Numbered from the stretch's first letter, positions 40,782 through 51,049 are shown. The stretch is DNA of 64,000 nt from Phytophthora sp. 'mugwort' (GCA_033558025.1 JAUCEF010000003.1:1-64000), one strand, 5' to 3'. Notes: generated by a model from the sequence alone, not told the origin. Numbers and translations are program-made.

Positions 40782-42759
40782 CTATCGTCCCGTAATTCCG
40801 GCCTGCTCGTAAAAGCGAGCTCCTTCCATCGCAAAGCGCCGTAGGTCTGTCTCAAGTCCGGCATAGCTTTGGTTGGCAAACTTCTCCATGACGAAGTGCT
40901 GACTCTGGTTCACGTAGCGGTGGCCATAACAATTCTGGCCGGCTTCGAAGTCTGGGCTCGCTTCGTACGTCCGGATGCGGTAGTCCGCATGCGAGGCACT
41001 GCTATTGAGTGACAACAAGTGCGTCCAGATCGTCATGTCAGGATATCCATCGGGCTCTAGCACTTCTAAGGTCGGTGATGGGTTTTCCTCTATCGTGTCG
41101 CTTTCGTCTTCCTCACCGTCTAGGGTGATACGATCTGCCTCGGCCATCTTCATGCGCAATCGTTTGTTGCGTGCACGACGGATAGCTGCCGCCTTCAGAT
41201 TCGTGGCCTTCCGTCGTGGAGTGCCCATGAGTTTGTGTGAATTGCGATGGAGAAACAGTACGTCGCCTTGTGCGTCGTGCTGCACCATGGTCATGCCGCA
41301 AAAAGACTTGTTGACAACTTTTCCAGCGACAGCCGGCGGGCTCTGGATCATGTGGAACGCAGCACCTAGCTTGAGCCAAGCGAACCGGAAGAGATCTTTA
41401 TCCCCGTGCGCCAGCTTCATCTTGTCAAAGTGATTTGGTCGATGGAACGTGTAAAACTTCACAAGCTCCAGCGGAGCTCCGTGCCTCCGTCGGTCGACCA
41501 GCAGCTGTCCACTTTCCTGCTCGAACATACTGATGAATGGTAAGTCCAACAGCTCCCATATGAGTGAGTGTGGCTGGATATTGAAGATGGTATTGCTTGG
41601 ATGCCAGAAATCTGGCCAGAATACTGCTCCCTGTTTCCACGAACTCTGGCGTCTCAAACAGAAAAGTCGGATCGCGTACAGGGACATTGTCGGCATCTAG
41701 AAACAGCACGTGCTCGAAAAAGCTGTGGTAAATGGCGAATACTTTAGTAGCAAAGCCTGTCACACCAGCTTCACCAATCTCTCGAAAGGTAATGCTACCG
41801 TTGTTTCGGCTTGACCACTCTTGCAGCTGTGCGAAAGCCTCTGGAAAGTACTTCATCTCTTGCGGTCGGAACCAGAGCTCGATGGGTAAGTGGCAGCCCA
41901 GAAGATCACGCAGCGCTCGGATTGTAGCATAAGCACTAGCCAGTAACTTCGGGTACACCACCATAACTATTCCATCTCGTGGTTTCTGTTGGCGATCGGG
42001 TTTTGGAGCGATATTAGGCAGCACGAAGTTGTGTTTCTGCGCCTCCCTCGTCGCCTCGCGAGCTTTCTGTGGGAACAATGCAAAATCCCACGATTCGGCG
42101 CATCGAAACTTCCCGGTGTCTCGCATACTGGAGCAGTATCGCTGCATGACGCGGAAGTTCTCTCCAGTGTCCTTATCCTGAACCTCGCAGTAGCCAGAGG
42201 AACCAAAGGGGATTGCCTTGTTGCAAGGTTCGTCAAGACTGGGCACTCTCGGTCCCTCAGGGTTGCATTTGTCCGTTGCTCTCCAGCCTATACACCGCAA
42301 TCTTCTGAGTGTAGTCTCCCGTACCGGGAACGGCTTAAGGGTCTTAGCGTGCGTTTCTGCCTCTGCAATTGCCCCCTCGTCCCTCTCAACCGACGCGTTC
42401 ATTTGGTGTAAAGACTCCATTTCCAGCTCTGCAAATGCGAAACCCGCCCGCAACTCGCGGTCTTCGTGCGCATGTAAATAGTTTAACTTGTCCTCGTCCA
42501 GATGCGCAGCTGATATCAAGTTACCTGGCGATCCCTCGACTTCCTCGCCTCTCAAATAGCTGAACCAGACGAACATCAGCGACGTGTACAGCATGCATCC
42601 AAGTAGCAGCAAGCGCTTCCAGCGACGCATAGGTGGCGGCGGCGGCCGAGGCGGCACCGCGTCCACATAACGGGGAAGCAGAGGAGCAGCAGACACGACC
42701 GGGTCTCTGTGGTGGTTCGTGGCCCGTGGGCGCAATTCCATGCCCATGAAACTTGACAT
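40782..42759 (-). pseudogene. GT71-like glycosyltransferase with one frameshift
   Basis: The N-terminal frame runs from an ATG at 42759 (MSSFMGMELRPRATNHHRDP) with an anchor (RLLLLGCMLYTSLMFVWF), a cysteine module (LRCIGWRATDKCNPEGPRVP) and the DxD (LFLDADNVPVRDP, residues 355-357). At about 41630, after FETPEFVETG, one extra base moves the reading. The next frame goes on without loss from AVFWPDFWHPSNTIFNI to the stop at 40782 with ISMFEQESGQLLVDRRRH, GDKDLFRFAWLK, SFCGMTMVQHDAQGDVLFLH and WTHLLSLNSSASHADYRI. Apart from that base every motif is intact, so it is either a very young pseudogene or a sequencing error. Joined, the protein would have about 655 residues. Confidence 0.85.
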
Positions 42760-42786
42760 GCATCGCACACTACATCTAGTTCATGT

Positions 42787-42807
42787 GGAGCACATAATAT
42801 GTGCTCC
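42787..42807. promoter_or_regulatory. Perfect hairpin between the subtilase and the frameshifted GT71 gene
   Basis: GGAGCACATA, one A, then TATGTGCTCC: 10-bp arms in the 75-bp gap between the subtilase stop (42835) and the GT71 ATG (42759). It could end or pause transcription, or act as an operator. The role is inference. Confidence 0.5.
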
Positions 42808-42834
42808 AAAAATATTATCTTTTCAATTGTCTAC

Positions 42835-45800
42835 TTACTGCCCGTGCATATGCTGCACGTGATTCACCAGGATGATGGCGTCAAGCGTGACGAAGCGGCA
42901 GTGAGGGCATTTATGCTTCTCGTCTTCTGCGTGAGTCTGTAATTCTGCCGGAGGTAACGTGACCACGGGGGCTGCCGGCTCCAGACCGAATATCCGGCTG
43001 CCCCCCAGCACGGCGATCGATCGTTCTAAGGGGTTTTCGGGGGCTTCAGCAGCATTGTTGTTTGCGTGGATAGTTTCAACGTGGGATACCATCATCACAG
43101 CATCTGGCGTGGCAAACGGGCAGTATGGACAGCGATCGGCTCCAGTCGTAGTAGCCGCCGCCTGATAAGCCGGATGATACGCAGCGACAGAGATGCCAGT
43201 CTGTGCGGGGTACTGCTCCCGCCCCCGTCTTGCGCTCGAACCTTGCTTGCTTCGGCCATGGAACCAACGAGTCACCAAGGCAATAATAATTAAAGCAACT
43301 ATTGTGCAACCCACAATGATAGCGACCGCCCAAGCAGACCAGAACGACTTGCTGCCACTTGTTGCTGGTGCCGACCCTGAAGTGGAGCCGATGGCACTGG
43401 ACGACGCGACGAATGCGAAGCTCTGCTTGTCCGCTAGCAGCACGCTGCGTCCGTATATAACAGCCTCGACAACAATTTCTCCATTGTCCCCGACCTCTGA
43501 GCTATCTGTCACATTGCCGCCGCTGTTGCTGGAGTTACTACCAGTGGCAGCAGCGAAGAGTTCAGCATAGGACACTTGCACCATCTCAACGTTGTTCTTT
43601 GAATCTCTTCCCGTACTCGAGTCGGCAGTCAATGGGCCAAAGGTCTGAGTGCCGTTGCGGACACGAACGATAAGGTCCAGATCATGCTGTAACTGTGACG
43701 TCGCCTGCGTTGATCCTGGCGGGTCCGTCCATACAAGTGTTGCTCGCAAATCCACATCACGAGCAACAGTAAACGAAATCACCACCTCACCTTCGTGAGC
43801 AACTGATGGCTCGCTGTTTTCCGTCGAGTTTGGTAAGAAATACAGAGATGGTAGACCATCATTGGTACTGCTATTGGAGCTTCTATTCCCGCTTACGCCA
43901 GAGAAATCCACAATGTTGGTAAGATTCGGCTTGCCATAACCCTGATATACGTCTGGGAACTTCACGTCGGTAGCATCGGAAGCCAAGCTTGAACAGGAGA
44001 CAACGCCGCTAGCAGGTAGCGCAGCCATTCGCTGTTGAAGAGAATCTCCACTGTGAATGATCAATGCCTTGAGCAGCGAAGCAGGGATGGTAGTCATCGC
44101 ATACGCTGCATTCTTGGTGCCTTCCTTCCACCATCCATCGCGGAGCCACTCGTATAAAAGTACAGCAACACCAGTGACTACCGGTGTGGCCTGCGAAGTA
44201 CCCTGAAGTGAACACGTAGCGGAACTCTCTTTTGTAGACCCCGGTGCCCCCGACTGACTTGATACAAGACTCATACCAGGTGCCACAACATCAGGCTTCA
44301 ACCTCCCGTCTGTTGTAGGCCCCGCAGAGGAAAATGACGCCACAGTGTGTTCATTGAAAATGTCGGGACACGCATAGTCTGTAAAAGAAGCTGCCGAGTT
44401 GAGTGACGCGCCAACTGAAATGACGTTTTTGGCGCCGGATGGCGAAGAAATGGTGCGCTGACCGGTGATCGAAGACTCGCCACTATTGCCTGCCGCCACA
44501 ACCACCAATACGTCCGGGTTTTCATATATAAAAGCGTCCAAATCTCTGGCTTGTGAGCTGTAGTCTGACCCCGGCGTACCCCACGAAAACGAAAAGATTT
44601 TGGCGCCTGCGTCAATTTGACTTTCTAACAAGTCGCTGGCATCTGCAGGTGTGGCCAGCGATACGGCACAATTCAGTTGGCCTGCGCAGGATTCACTCTG
44701 CGTCCCGATGTCCATAAATGCTATTCGTGACTTGTCAGCAATGCCAAGATCGGCATATTTACCGCTAAACGAGCTGCCAGCCAGAAGTCCAGCAACATGG
44801 GTGCCATGACCACAAGTGATGGTCTCAGCTTCATCGGCTTTGTTTGCCCAGGCATTGTACATGACAACTTTTCGAGCTGAGAGCACAATTCCGGAGTAAA
44901 TATCGCGGTCTTCTTGGTCGAACTGGTCGTGGTACAGATACAGTCCTGTGTCTGTGATGCCTACAACAACGCCATTTCCACGGATGCCGGCCTCTCGAGC
45001 TGCATCAACACCCACAAGACTTGGCACGTAAGCATCAAGTCGTCGATGGCTCTGCATCCGCTTCCAACGCTCCTGTTCCTCACCTCGTAGCAAGTTCTGT
45101 GTGAGTTCATGTCGTTCATCTAACCACTCGACCGAGCTTTCAACCACGACGAGCGCCACAATTTCCGTCCACGTCCTCAGATCCTGCAGTGGCTTCATGA
45201 AGATCGATCTCGGCTGGAGATCGCTCGTTTCAAACACGTTCAATAGTCCAAAGAGTTCATTCGCACGCTGTTTAAGCGAAGTCATCACTAAATGCTGGTC
45301 AGTTCCCTGCACGAGTCGTATCTCCATTGACGGCGCCGTCACCGACGACATATTTCCCTGAACCGCCTGAGTCATCCTGTAACTAAGCTGTGCAGCACTC
45401 CTCGCGAATGGCATCAACTTCAAGATCACCGGCAGGTCCAGCACCTTGTCCACACACTCTAGCGCTCGAATCTGCTCTGATAACCACTCGTTGGCGTGCA
45501 CTAACAGCACCGTATTTTCTCCCAATCGGTCTCCTCTCTTTGTTAGCAGTGGTGTCTCGTTCTCCTCGCTCTGGCCCCATACGTCCCTCATCGACACGAT
45601 GCACGCCCTGTCATGGTCTTCTTCCTCTCCTGTTAGCAGTTTCACCAATCTGGGTTTCACCTCCGCTTTCTCCTCCTGATCCGAGTCGTCGTCCTGCACG
45701 ATCGGTAGCAATTTGTCCTGCAAAAATGCCAGCTGACAGGCGTCGGCCGTGACGCTGTCGCCGCCCAGCATAGCGTCATACGCCTGGAAGAAGGCGTCGT

Positions 45801-46119
45801 GGAAGCCCTGGAACACCTGTGCGCTGTCCGCGGCCGACAGCGTGAGTGAGAACGCCAGTGTCGACGCGTTCTGTGCCACGTCGTTGCATGAGAGTACGTC
45901 GATCTGTTGGTCGACATCTTCAGACGACTCCAGCACGCGCCGGCGCTCGCCACAGAGTGTCCGCGAGCACTGCGACGTTTTTGAGAGTAGCGCCGGCGAG
46001 CAGTAGAAGGCACAAAAGGCGGCGGCGTTTGCAAACTCGAGGCCCTGTGCGTCCTGCAGAGCAGTGGAGCAGCGCCAGATCAGCCCCAGCGAGAGCAGCA
46101 GGCTCCTGGTCACGCGCAT
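42835..46119 (-). CDS. Transmembrane subtilase (S8) with two C2H2-like zinc fingers, 1094 aa
   Basis: A secreted-type serine protease. Signal peptide at about 1-20 (MRVTRSLLLSLGLIWRCSTA). A long N-terminal region with several cysteines precedes the S8 domain. The triad is Asp390 (VVVGITDTGLYLYHDQF), His438 (CGHGTHVAGLLAG) and Ser642 (LQGTSQATPVVTGVAVLL), with Asn545 (VVVAAGNSGESS) as the oxyanion residue. A C-terminal beta-sandwich has TLVWTDPPGSTQATSQLQHD, as in KP-43-like subtilases. A transmembrane segment lies at about 927-950 (WAVAIIVGCTIVALIIIALV). The tail has two fingers: CPYCPFATPDAVMMVSHVET followed by IH (about 995-1018), and CPHCRFVTLDAIILVNHVQH followed by MH at the end. The catalytic domain should face the lumen or outside and the fingers the cytosol. 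Substrates unknown. It starts at an ATG and has no visible intron. Confidence 0.92.
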   Translation of the reverse strand: MRVTRSLLLSLGLIWRCSTALQDAQGLEFANAAAFCAFYCSPALLSKTSQCSRTLCGERRRVLESSEDVDQQIDVLSCNDVAQNASTLAFSLTLSAADSAQVFQGFHDAFFQAYDAMLGGDSVTADACQLAFLQDKLLPIVQDDDSDQEEKAEVKPRLVKLLTGEEEDHDRACIVSMRDVWGQSEENETPLLTKRGDRLGENTVLLVHANEWLSEQIRALECVDKVLDLPVILKLMPFARSAAQLSYRMTQAVQGNMSSVTAPSMEIRLVQGTDQHLVMTSLKQRANELFGLLNVFETSDLQPRSIFMKPLQDLRTWTEIVALVVVESSVEWLDERHELTQNLLRGEEQERWKRMQSHRRLDAYVPSLVGVDAAREAGIRGNGVVVGITDTGLYLYHDQFDQEDRDIYSGIVLSARKVVMYNAWANKADEAETITCGHGTHVAGLLAGSSFSGKYADLGIADKSRIAFMDIGTQSESCAGQLNCAVSLATPADASDLLESQIDAGAKIFSFSWGTPGSDYSSQARDLDAFIYENPDVLVVVAAGNSGESSITGQRTISSPSGAKNVISVGASLNSAASFTDYACPDIFNEHTVASFSSAGPTTDGRLKPDVVAPGMSLVSSQSGAPGSTKESSATCSLQGTSQATPVVTGVAVLLYEWLRDGWWKEGTKNAAYAMTTIPASLLKALIIHSGDSLQQRMAALPASGVVSCSSLASDATDVKFPDVYQGYGKPNLTNIVDFSGVSGNRSSNSSTNDGLPSLYFLPNSTENSEPSVAHEGEVVISFTVARDVDLRATLVWTDPPGSTQATSQLQHDLDLIVRVRNGTQTFGPLTADSSTGRDSKNNVEMVQVSYAELFAAATGSNSSNSGGNVTDSSEVGDNGEIVVEAVIYGRSVLLADKQSFAFVASSSAIGSTSGSAPATSGSKSFWSAWAVAIIVGCTIVALIIIALVTRWFHGRSKQGSSARRGREQYPAQTGISVAAYHPAYQAAATTTGADRCPYCPFATPDAVMMVSHVETIHANNNAAEAPENPLERSIAVLGGSRIFGLEPAAPVVTLPPAELQTHAEDEKHKCPHCRFVTLDAIILVNHVQHMHGQ

Positions 46120-46370
46120 TGACTGCGGTCAGTTATGACACCAGGACAAGTAGCTCAGTGCTTTCTCTCTCTCTCTCAACGTATTTTCTATTTTCTGTTC
46201 GTCGAGGACAACTGTCGTGTTGCGTCGTACCGGTAAATTATTTTTCCCAATACAAGTTCTAAGTGTAAAACAATATTGGCTGCTTTCGCTTCAGCAATCG
46301 AAAAATGGTGTTGCTCACTGAGCAGTGTGCTCAGAGCCCGCCGCCTCTACGTCAATGCTGTCTTCTGCCG
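46120..46370. other. Intergenic, upstream of the subtilase
   Basis: Contains a CT repeat (TCTCTCTCTCT at about 46166) that may be part of the subtilase promoter. No gene seen. Confidence 0.4.
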
Positions 46371-46664
46371 TCAATACGTTGTACTACGTAGTACACTGTG
46401 GTCGCGAGACTTCCAATTCGATCCCGAGCTGCACTCGCATTGGTAGCGCTTTGCTTCGGGTAACAGTTCGGTTTCAGCCAACTTGGGCGTCACGTTGACA
46501 GCCAACCCATTAGTCTCACCACGAACTTTTAAGATAATTTGGTCCTGGGGCGAAGATACCGTCTCCAGAAGTTGGTAGTGGCGTGTGGTTACAATTACAC
46601 AATTCACGGGCTTCTTCTTCTTGGCGCTGCGCCGTACAACGAGTGCCTCGGTCGCCGTCACCAA
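46371..46664 (-). CDS. Hypothetical protein, 97 aa
   Basis: An ATG frame with protein-like text (KKKKPVNCVIVTTRHYQLLE, ILKVRGETNGLAVNVTPKLA, then YQCECSSGSNWKS). No signal peptide, anchor or known motif. It lies between the subtilase and a GT71 relic and could be the remnant of a longer gene. Weakly supported. Confidence 0.35.
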   Translation of the reverse strand: MVTATEALVVRRSAKKKKPVNCVIVTTRHYQLLETVSSPQDQIILKVRGETNGLAVNVTPKLAETELLPEAKRYQCECSSGSNWKSRDHSVLRSTTY

Positions 46665-46835
46665 GACTTGGTGACCAAGTTGGCACCCGTCGAAGACACG
46701 ACCACGACCGAACCAGATGACTGCGTCATGACCGCATCAGATGCTGGGTAGGGACGCACTCGTCTGGATCTGCCACAACCGGATAAACTGTGCTCCGGGG
46801 AGGAGCCTCGACCCGGATGGCAAGCTTTAGTCGTC

Positions 46836-47300
46836 TTGTACGGGCCGCACAAAGAGCACGATGGTTCAGCACGAACCCCCACCGGCGGGAAGAGACCTAA
46901 CGGGTTGCAGGAGCCTCCAACTGCTCCGCTCACTGCTTCTTGGCGGTACTGTGTACGGTTGTGTCGGGACGTCGACCAGCTTCGCTGCGACATCGTCGGC
47001 TGTAGCAAGATCTACAATCAAACGCTCGATGGGGCTGGCCACCGTCACGGTTAGTGCAGAATCTGTATTGATTGAGGGAGCAGAAGTACTCTGCTCGGTC
47101 TGTAAAGATCTTGCTGGTCGACAAAACAACAAAAACTGGAGCTGTGTTGGATGGAAAGGTACGCGTGACTGCAGTCCGTACGGACCTTGAGAGTTGAAAG
47201 GGAGCACGCGACACGTCTCGAACGGCGATACTTGGTATTGCGAGCTCAAAAGACATGGGAGCGTTAGGCCCTTGTTCAGGTGGAGGACGCGTACTGTGCC
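46836..47300 (+). pseudogene. GT71 relic 2, N-terminal part only
   Basis: From about 46861: a short tail, an anchor-like stretch LLRSLLLGGTVYGCV, a stem, and then the cysteine module as NWSCVGWKGTRDCSPYGP (about 47138-47190). A stop follows. Past it the module goes on with SNGDTWYCELKRHG (about 47220-47255), matching GSSGYCEVQD. The catalytic domain is absent; sequence after 47300 does not resume the family. The neighbouring full copy on the same strand starts at 47676, so this is the stub of a tandem duplicate. Confidence 0.75.
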
Positions 47301-47446
47301 GAAACACAAAGGCTAATCTAATTGGTCAAAACAAACTGGCACAGTGTATACTTATTAAGCAAGCTCTCGGTTTGCAAACCCGATTTACTTCTATACCTGA
47401 TACGAGTTGTTGTTCACGGTGCTATCAGGTGTGCCAGGTTAATTTG

Positions 47447-47512
47447 TACATGTATAATACATGTAACTGAGGGCACTTAACTCGACGTACCGGTATAGCC
47501 TAATAGGCTATA
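47447..47512. promoter_or_regulatory. Two 19-bp palindromes upstream of the 610-aa GT71 gene
   Basis: TACATGTAT-A-ATACATGTA at 47447-47465 and TATAGCCTA-A-TAGGCTATA at 47494-47512. Each has perfect 9-bp arms around one A, 29 bases apart, about 165-230 bases before the ATG. They could bind dimeric regulators or extrude as cruciforms. Confidence 0.5.
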
Positions 47513-47675
47513 GGGGACCGTCCCAATGATGGCATACTGTACACTTGTACTACTGTATACTATACATTGTATAGAGATCTGCCGTCGTGTTGTGGGTTGG
47601 CGGCCACCATCTACGCATGCATGTCTCGTCAGGTCCGTGTGAGCGGGAAGCGGCTGTAATTGACGACCTGCACCA

Positions 47676-49508
47676 ATGTCGACGCCTCTGGCAGAAAAAG
47701 ACGTTCACTCGTCGGTGGACACCGCGCCGTGTCCGCGACGATGGGGTCCTCGCTTCCTGCAGACTCTGCTGCTCGGCAGCATGCTGTACGCTGCGCTGAC
47801 GTTGGGCTGGATCATTTGCAACGTGCACTCGACTGACAGCCAGGGGGAGTTGGAGTTCGCTACGGTCATAGAGCAGGTGCATCGCCCGATGGCGAATGCA
47901 TTGCAGAAGGTGAAGGACACGGTGAAGGAGATGCAGCGTACGCCTTCGCCGCAGGAGCTGAAGGCGATGGAGCACGCACGCTCCGTTCCGAACCTGCCAA
48001 GTGGGGACATGCAATGGAGGAATATAACGTGCATTGGGTGGCGATCTACAGGCAGTTGCAAGCCCGATGGACCACGAGAGGTGGCGAATGACTTGGCCTG
48101 CGAACAAGAAGTTCCCGACGGAAGCTCTGGATACTGTGAAGTTCAGGACGCGGATTCAGGGGAGTTCTTTCGTGTCATGCGACGGACGTGCGCGAAGTAC
48201 AAAATGTCGCAAGTTTTCCGCTGTGCTGATGCTCATCAGTTCGTCAACTACCACATCGAAGCGCTTGATGCGATAAAAACCGCCATGTATCCAGGCTTTG
48301 CGCTACCCGACATCAAGGATGACGGCCAGGGTCAAGATGGAATTGTCATGGTGGTGTACCCTAAATTGATCGCTAGTGCGTATGCTTCCATCCGCATCCT
48401 ACGCGACGTGCTGGGCTGCAGCCTTCCCATTGAGATTTGGTTCCGTCAGGACGAGATTGATCGAGTACCGAGAGCACTCAGTCCGCTGCAACAACTTGCC
48501 CAAAACAACAGTGTGAGTAACCTGGTCTTTCGCGAAATTGATGACTCCCTGGCTGTTCGATTCGGGGCCAAAGTGTTTGCGCTTTACAACAGCGGCTTTG
48601 AGCGCATTCTGTTCCTGGATGCTGACAATGTGCCCGTGCGAAACCCGGCGTATCTGTTTAAGTCTCCTGAATTCGAAGAAACTGGCGCTGTCTTCTGGCC
48701 TGACTACTGGCACCCCCACTACACGATTTTTCATCTTCACGGGGACTCTTTGCTATGGGAACTTCTCCAAATGCCATTCGTCGACATGTTTGAGCAAGAA
48801 AGCGGTCAACTGCTAATTGATCGACGGAGGCACGCTGCGCCACTCGAGCTCGTACGCTTCTTCACATTTCATAGGCCAAATCCTATCGAGCAGCTTAAGC
48901 TTTTATGGGGCGACAAAGACCTTTTTCGTTTCGCTTGGATCAAGCTGAGCGTGCCATTCTTCATGGTCCAGACGCTACCCGCTGTCGCCGGTACAGTGAA
49001 CGGTACATCATTTTGTGGTATGACGATGGTTCAGCACGATATGCGGGGCAAAGTGTTGTTCCTGCACCGCAACGCCAAGAAGCTCACGGGAGAAGTTTTG
49101 TATAAGCCTGTGAATTATCACATCGAGGCCAGGAAACGTATCAGATCGAGGTTGATCAAGCAGGGTATCCACAAGATTCCAACTGAGGAGGAAGTAGTTG
49201 CAGTGCTCAAGATTATGAAGAAGACACCGCCGCCACCTCTTAAGCCCGCTGAACCCGACGGAATAGCAGACCAGGCCATTTGGACGCATATGCTGTCGTT
49301 CCGCAAAGACGCTCCTCGTTCCGAGTACAAGGTTAAATCATACTCTGCACCACCCGCCTTCTCAGAGAAACAGAAATGTTACGGTGAGCGTGAGTTTGCA
49401 AAAAGCAAGTATTTCGACATACACTCCTTCTCTGAGCTGAGTTTCTCGGGTCTGGAGACACAGGTACGACGCTTTGCCATGGAAGCAGTGCAGATTCGCC
49501 ACGGTTAG
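47676..49508 (+). CDS. GT71-like (MNN1-type) glycosyltransferase, 610 aa
   Basis: A compact and complete family member. The ATG at 47676 opens MSTPLAEKDVHSSVDTAPCP. Anchor at about 27-48 (FLQTLLLGSMLYAALTLGWI). The stem is short, with a helical part to about 105. Cysteine module (ITCIGWRSTGSCKPDGPREV, then GSSGYCEVQDADSGEFFRVM). The catalytic part has GIVMVVYPKLIASAYASIRI, CSLPIEIWFRQDEI, LFLDADNVPVRNPAYLF with DxD at 315-317, AVFWPDYWHPHYTIFHL, VDMFEQESGQLLIDRRRH, GDKDLFRFAWIKLSVPFFMV, SFCGMTMVQHDMRGKVLFLH and WTHMLSFRKDAPRSEYKV, then a conserved tail CYGEREF. All motifs are intact. Palindromes precede it. Predicted Golgi lumen; substrate unknown. Confidence 0.92.
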   Translation: MSTPLAEKDVHSSVDTAPCPRRWGPRFLQTLLLGSMLYAALTLGWIICNVHSTDSQGELEFATVIEQVHRPMANALQKVKDTVKEMQRTPSPQELKAMEHARSVPNLPSGDMQWRNITCIGWRSTGSCKPDGPREVANDLACEQEVPDGSSGYCEVQDADSGEFFRVMRRTCAKYKMSQVFRCADAHQFVNYHIEALDAIKTAMYPGFALPDIKDDGQGQDGIVMVVYPKLIASAYASIRILRDVLGCSLPIEIWFRQDEIDRVPRALSPLQQLAQNNSVSNLVFREIDDSLAVRFGAKVFALYNSGFERILFLDADNVPVRNPAYLFKSPEFEETGAVFWPDYWHPHYTIFHLHGDSLLWELLQMPFVDMFEQESGQLLIDRRRHAAPLELVRFFTFHRPNPIEQLKLLWGDKDLFRFAWIKLSVPFFMVQTLPAVAGTVNGTSFCGMTMVQHDMRGKVLFLHRNAKKLTGEVLYKPVNYHIEARKRIRSRLIKQGIHKIPTEEEVVAVLKIMKKTPPPPLKPAEPDGIADQAIWTHMLSFRKDAPRSEYKVKSYSAPPAFSEKQKCYGEREFAKSKYFDIHSFSELSFSGLETQVRRFAMEAVQIRHG

Positions 49509-50638
49509 CAATGTGAAGGTGTACAAACTAAATTATCATTCGCTTCGTAGCGTGTGACATGATTCTTTCACAGACTGCAAAGTGGAAGTCGGGCTTAGTC
49601 CCCTCATCGGATCGAGTTTTTTCGGCATCTTGATTTGTGGCATACGTTTGTAAAGTACTGTTAACGTAGTATCTCGGTTTGCTAAGTGTTTGAGACGAGA
49701 TGACCGAATACCTTTTCAGCCGAATCCAACGCACCCTGGCATAGTGTTGGTTCGGAGGGATATCCGAAATTGATCGCAACCTATTCTTAAACTTATTAGC
49801 AAGTTCCGAGGGAATGGCGTTAGATCAACTTTAGCGACAACAGCACGATAAGCTTAGTGCACCCATAAATGCTAGAGCACCCTTAAGTACGACAGCCTTG
49901 GAGAGCCCTTAATGACTTTGGCGCCTTTAATGAGGAGAATATATTACAGAAGAAAAAACAGTGGAGACGAAGTTTCACTAGATTGAATTCGTTATTGGCA
50001 TTATTCTGGGATCCTTTTGCACAAAACATACAGAAGAAGAGCATAAGCTGCTCCGTTCCAGAGCGCGAGACTCCAAGAGCTTCAAGACAAGATACAGATG
50101 ATGCCCGAGGCACTGAAGGATCTGCAGTATGCGCACGACGAACTTCAGATGCTGCTGCAGCGCGTAGTGGAGACTACCAATGAGCTCAATGCAAACATCG
50201 GAGGGGGGGAAGGGGTTACGCCAAGCGGCTACGCTTTTCATTCGGTGTTCTGCTGGGAATCATTGTCAAGATTTTGAGCGGTAAATGATATTCAGTTGTT
50301 AACAAACCCAGCAATTTCACTACTCGAGTTGATCATTGTGGTTTCAACACGTTGCTAATGTCTTGACCCGTCGTCTGCATCTACACCAAATTGCACTCAT
50401 TTGGAGTGGCCCTCTTGGTGTTACACAACAGCAGCCAAGCAAGTCTCAAACTCATTACAGTTAAGTATGCCTCCATAACGCGATGGCGCTAGAATCGATG
50501 AGCATCGCGCACGTACGAGTGCACAATGTCTAGTCTCATCACTCCACAACTTCTTAGATTTGGTTGCGTAGGCTCGCTGACCCGCTTCGTCATAACTTCT
50601 TTTGGAAAGCATTTCGCACCGCTTTCGCTATGCCATTT
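49509..50638. other. Intergenic with one coiled-coil coding fragment
   Basis: Mostly non-coding. At about 50066-50277 on the plus strand one frame reads RLQELQDKIQMMPEALKDLQ and YAHDELQMLLQRVVETTNEL, a clear heptad-rich piece, before it runs into a stop. No start or upstream exon could be tied to it. Short GCACCCTTAA phrases occur near 49890, similar to the repeat at about 51690. Confidence 0.4.
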
Positions 50639-51035
50639 TGTAACAAGGCTGCGTAGCGTAGTGCGTCAGAGGAAGACGTATAACTCCCCGAGTCTTAGCT
50701 GTGGTTCTCGTAACCCCTAAGGTCTCCGTAGAGGCTTAGATCACTCTAGTTATACCACTAGAGACTCAATGAGCCAGTATTCCTAAACCTAGGGCAATTC
50801 TCTCTTTAATGCTAAATCTGAACTGTTATTTGTTTGCTTTTCTGCGACAAAGCCACCTGTGGGTGTAAATGTATGAATCTAACTATCTACCATAGTTTAA
50901 CCTAGTCAAATGCATATAGAGTGGACCTGTGGCCACGTACTGAAATCCGTTAATACAAGTGGTACCAAGTACCATATACTGCAAGGTGACACGTAGCATG
51001 GCTACAGTCGTGTTACCTTCGTGTAACCCCGTTCA
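50639..51035 (-). repeat. Solo LTR of the gypsy-1 family
   Basis: 397 bp, matches the gypsy-1 LTR along its full length (GGCTGCGTAGCGTAGTGCGT ... GTGTTACCTTCGTGTAA) but with dozens of differences, so it is older. CCATTT stands on both sides (50633-50638 and 51036-51041) as a target duplication. No internal element remains, as expected after LTR-LTR recombination. Confidence 0.93.
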
Positions 51036-51049
51036 CCATTTCTCCAGGT

